From Phocoena phocoena (lineage: Eukaryota > Chordata > Mammalia > Artiodactyla > Phocoenidae): a stretch of 64,000 nt of DNA. Position numbers and translations under genes: made by a program. The notes under the pieces were generated by a model. The model ran no database searches. It saw only the letters and a program-made list of their open reading frames with translations, and had not been told where the DNA came from. The first letter of the stretch is position 1; each line of letters starts with the position of its first letter. This document shows positions 60,746 through 64,000 of the stretch, one piece after another. Location of the stretch: NCBI RefSeq assembly GCF_963924675.1, contig NC_089232.1, positions 28,160,842 to 28,224,841 on the forward strand, in the 5' to 3' direction.

Positions 60746-61749
60746 ATTGAATGGTTTACTCTGGCAGAATGGGAGACTCATGAGAGGAGGATGGGGGAGG
60801 TCAGTGATTTGGGAATCTCATGGGTTAAGACCAATGAAAAATGATAATGCTTGTTCACTAAACGGACAGATCTTTGAAGATGAAGACAGCTTACAGAATG
60901 CAACAGAGTCAAAAACTAACTACAATCCAGTGTTTGAAGGTGTCATTTCCCCATAATATGCTGATCTGACGAGGGCAGAGGAGGGCAGGGGTAGGACCCC
61001 TCTTGCTTTGCCTTTTCTCTGGGGCAGGCAGTGTGGAGGAGCTAAAGAAGAAGGGTCTTTGGAGTCAGACAGACGTAGGCTCACATCAGGCTTGTGCACA
61101 TTCAAGCTGTGAGAGTTTGAGGGGCCTCCCACCTCCCCATCTGTCCCCATCCTGCTCCCACTACAGCCTTTTCCACCCCAGAAAATGGCAACTTCATCCT
61201 TCTAGCTGCTCAGGCCAGAAAACTTGGAATCATCTTTGGATCCACTCTTTTTCTCTCATCCTCACATCCAGTCCATCAGCATACTTCTCATAAGGCTCTA
61301 CCTTCAAAATATATCCAGAATCTGACCTCGCCCAATCACCTCCCCTGATATCACTGTGGACCAAGCCTCCTGTCTCTTACTAGCATGACTGCAATAATGA
61401 CCTATCTGCTCCCCTGCTTCCACCCTTGTTCTTCTACAGACTTCAACTCAATGGTTCTGGTAAACAGGGTAAGATCATGTCACCCCTTTTCTCAACTCCA
61501 CTGACTCCCCAAGTCACACCAGGTGGGGACTGACAAGGCCCTCCACTCCCCTTATTTCTCTAACCTCATCCACTACTGTTCCCGAGTCTCACTCTGCTCT
61601 AGACACACTGGCCTTCTGGCTTTCCCTTGACTAAATACACTCCTGCCTCAGGGCCTTTGCACTTGCTATTCCCTCCTCCTGCTTGTCCTTCAGCTATCTG
61701 CATGGCTCATTCCCTCACTTTCTTTCAGTCCTTGCTACAATGTCACCTT

Positions 61750-62059
61750 TAAAAAAAATTTTTTTGTGGGGGGGGCTGCGTTGGGTCTTCGTTGCTGCGC
61801 ACGGGCTTTCTCTAGTTGCGGTGAGCGGGGGCTACTGTTCATTGTGGTGAGTGAGCTTTTCATTGCGGTGGCTTCTCTTGGTGTGGAGCACGGGCTGTAG
61901 GTGTACAGGCTTCAGTAGTTGTAACGTGTGGGCTCAGTAGTTGCAGCATGCAGGCTTAGTGGTTCTGCGGCATATGGGATCTTCCCGGACCAAGGATCGA
62001 ACCCATGTCCCCTGCATTGGCAGGCAGATTCTTAACCACTGCGCCACCAGGGAAGTCCC
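61750..62059 (-). mobile_element. Long-form CHR-type SINE inside L2
   Basis: About 310 bp, antisense, ending CGCCACCAGGGAAGTCC. Near-perfect target duplication AATGTCACCTT (61739-61749) and AATATCACCTT (62060-62070). Confidence 0.93.
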
Positions 62060-62229
62060 AATATCACCTTCTTAATGAGGCCTTCCCTGCCTTGTCCTAC
62101 GCTCCTTATTTCCCTATACAGCTTAATTTCTTTCCATAGTACTTATTACTATCCAACAAACATACATTTTCCTTATTTATTTATTTTTATTAGCTCTTTC
62201 AACAATAATGTAAGCTCCCTAAAGAGCAG

Positions 62230-62232
<3 letters not shown>

Positions 62233-62270
<38 letters not shown>

Positions 62271-62457
62271 ACGCGGGCCTCTCACTGTTGTGGCCTCTCC
62301 CGTTGCGGAGCACAGGCTCCAGACGCGCAGGCTCAGCGGCCATGGCTCACGGGCCCAGCCGCTCCGAGGCATGTGGGATCTTCCCAGACCGGGGCACGAA
62401 CCCGTGTCCCCTGCATCAGCAGGCGGACTCTCAACCACTGCGCCACCAGGGAAGCCC
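62233..62457 (-). mobile_element. Young CHR-type SINE inside L2, long poly-T
   Basis: An uninterrupted ~33 bp T-run, then GCTGTACGCGGGCCTCTCAC to CGCCACCAGGGAAGCCC. Perfect target duplication AAGAGCAGAGG at 62222-62232 and 62458-62468. Confidence 0.96.
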
Positions 62458-62575
62458 AAGAGCAGAGGTTTTTTATCTGCTTTGCTTACTGATTTTTCTC
62501 TTGGAGCCTAGAACTGAGCCTGGCACAGAATGGTCAGCCCACAAATATTTGTTACATGAATAAACCAATGAGTGA

Positions 62576-64000
62576 GTGAATGTTACTGATGGTATTAACT
62601 TCACCTAATACAGCCCACTTTGTTGGGTTTAGTGAAATCTAAAACAAGTAATAAAGATACAGTTCCTGGCACGGAACAGAGGCTCGTGGGATGTGAGCAG
62701 GGCAGGAACAGATCATCAGCCCAATCAATGTCTGCCCCTATGGCCAGGTGTCCCTCTCAAGGGCTCTAAAGGGGCCAGGTGAGCTGCCATCAGCCTGAGT
62801 TTCTGGCCCAGGATTACCAGGGCTTCAGCTTTTACTTAAGGAATTTGGGATAGGGATTGATTTAGGCAAATACATTGCCATATTTCTTCAAATGTCACTT
62901 TTCTAAGCAAAAATAAATACCTGATCTCAAGTTCCTGCAAGCTCTTCTTGCCATCTCTCCAAATCATCTTATAACTAACTCATCATTTAATCCATTGCCT
63001 GTCAACCTTTTGTCTGAATTTGGGAACATTTTTCTTTTTTAATGATTTTTTTCCCCTTTTGGACCTCAGGAGCAGAAGGTTGAGGTAATCTTTCCTACCT
63101 GTTCATGGCCATTACCATCTGAGGTCCATACCAGATCCCACTCTTCTTTTTGTCTGTCTTTTCCTCTTTATCCTCATCCCCTTGCCAATTCCCCTGCTAC
63201 CCTAATAAACCATTTGCTATTGACTATCTATGGACCCATGTAAAACATGTAGGGCTGTTTTGTATATATGTTTTTAATTTACATAAATGGTAAACCTTTC
63301 TTTTTCTTTTCCTCTTTACTCAAAACCATTTTAAAGTTCTCTCTTTGGTGCTCTATGGATAGAAGTTTCATTGCTTCTAACAGCTGTTTTCTAGTATTTC
63401 ACATTGCAGATGAAAAGTCTGCTGTCAGGTTGATTTTTATTTGTAGAAAACCTTTTCTAGTGTTAAAAAGCTTGGAAGATCATTTTATTTATCATCATCA
63501 TTCAAAGATTTCAACAAGATGTTTAGGTATCTACCTTCTCTCAACTTGCACGTCCTTCCAGCTGTGGGCTGCAGGCAGTTGGAGGGGGGTACTTTTGGCT
63601 GTATTGAGGGTGAGTTTTCTGAGAAGTATTCCAGTGGGGACATCTGACAAGAAGTTAGGTAAGAGAAGGTGTCTGGGCTGGATTTGGGAGTCATCTGCAT
63701 TTGGGTTCTAGTTTGAAAAGAAAAATATGGATGGATGAGATCAAAGATGGAGGAGAATAGGTCAAGTGGGAAGGTGAGTGGGTGGGGCTGCTGAAAGCAG
63801 GGGGTTATCATAGGGTCTATTATTAGGTAAGCAATTGTTTTCTTCTCCTTTTTTTATTACAATAAAATATTTCAAACACTAAGAAAGTTATAGATAAAAA
63901 TATGATAAATACCCAAGAACTCAACATCCAACTTTATAGACTGCAGCTTTTGCTACGTTTACTTCAGTTTTTGTTTTTTTAAGTAAAAGTATATTATGGA
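62576..64000. other. Right-edge intergenic DNA, nothing recognised
   Basis: AT-rich sequence with no gene and no repeat that I can name with confidence. The longest open frame (63,268-63,711, plus) resembles no family I know. Confidence 0.5.

Larger units (their letters stand above)
61130..62575 (+). mobile_element. L2 LINE 3' part, split by two SINEs
   Basis: CAAGGCCCTCCACTCC, TGCCTCAGGGCCTTTGCACT, ATGAGGCCTTCCCTGCC, ATGTAAGCTCCCTAAAGAGC and GAGCCTGGCACAGAATGGTC form a collinear L2 3' end. Confidence 0.8.

Noticed and set aside
62199..62459. Recurrent peptide GGAVVESPPADAGDTG in several places
   Set aside because: It is the translation of the SINE consensus, not a protein family.
63268..63711. 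147-codon open frame near the right edge
   Set aside because: Low-complexity Phe/Ser/Leu-rich translation of AT-rich DNA; no domain or codon bias.

Overview
The window is vertebrate nuclear DNA: split genes with GT-AG introns, CpG-island promoters, AATAAA signals and many interspersed repeats. The protein sequences are clearly mammalian. At least eleven tRNA-derived SINEs of the CHR type begin GGCTTCCCTGGTGGCGCAGTGG or a close variant. A ~205 bp form ends AGGCCCGCGTACCGC plus poly-A. Together with an artiodactyl-type L1 3' end they point to a cetacean, most likely a dolphin or other toothed whale. This identification rests on recognising repeat families, not on a database search.

Four single-copy genes occupy the first 41 kb, in the order known from human 2p13. 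CCT7 (minus) covers 1-16,050; exons 1-11 of 12 are inside and the last exon lies off the left edge. PRADC1 (plus, 17,097-20,845, five exons) is head-to-head with CCT7 across a CpG-rich, CCAAT-rich interval and is complete at 188 codons. SMYD5 (minus, 22,980-33,536, 13 exons) is tail-to-tail with PRADC1 and complete at 417 codons. NOTO (minus, 35,705-40,720, three exons) is complete at 266 codons. Every exon was placed by reading the splice sites, and all reading-frame phases close.

The right-hand 23 kb (41-64 kb) is upstream of NOTO and I see no host gene there. It is built of repeats. Two L1 segments face each other at about 43.5-50.5 kb, with SINEs inserted in them. A further L1 fragment lies at 50.85-51.73 kb. 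An old, internally deleted endogenous retrovirus of ERVL type lies antisense at 51.7-55.9 kb, with an LTR at each end. Further right are MER5-type DNA elements, an MLT1-like LTR and an L2 element split by two SINEs.

The four genes do not form a pathway. CCT7 is a subunit of the cytosolic TRiC/CCT chaperonin, PRADC1 is a secreted protease-associated-domain protein, SMYD5 is a SET-domain lysine methyltransferase and NOTO is the notochord homeobox transcription factor. The first three look like housekeeping genes with CpG promoters. NOTO is known as a tightly restricted embryonic gene. I found no undescribed system. The most useful observations are two recent tandem duplications inside introns, lineage-specific SINE insertions close to exons, the NOTO N-terminal expansion and the LTR pairing around the retroviral remnant.
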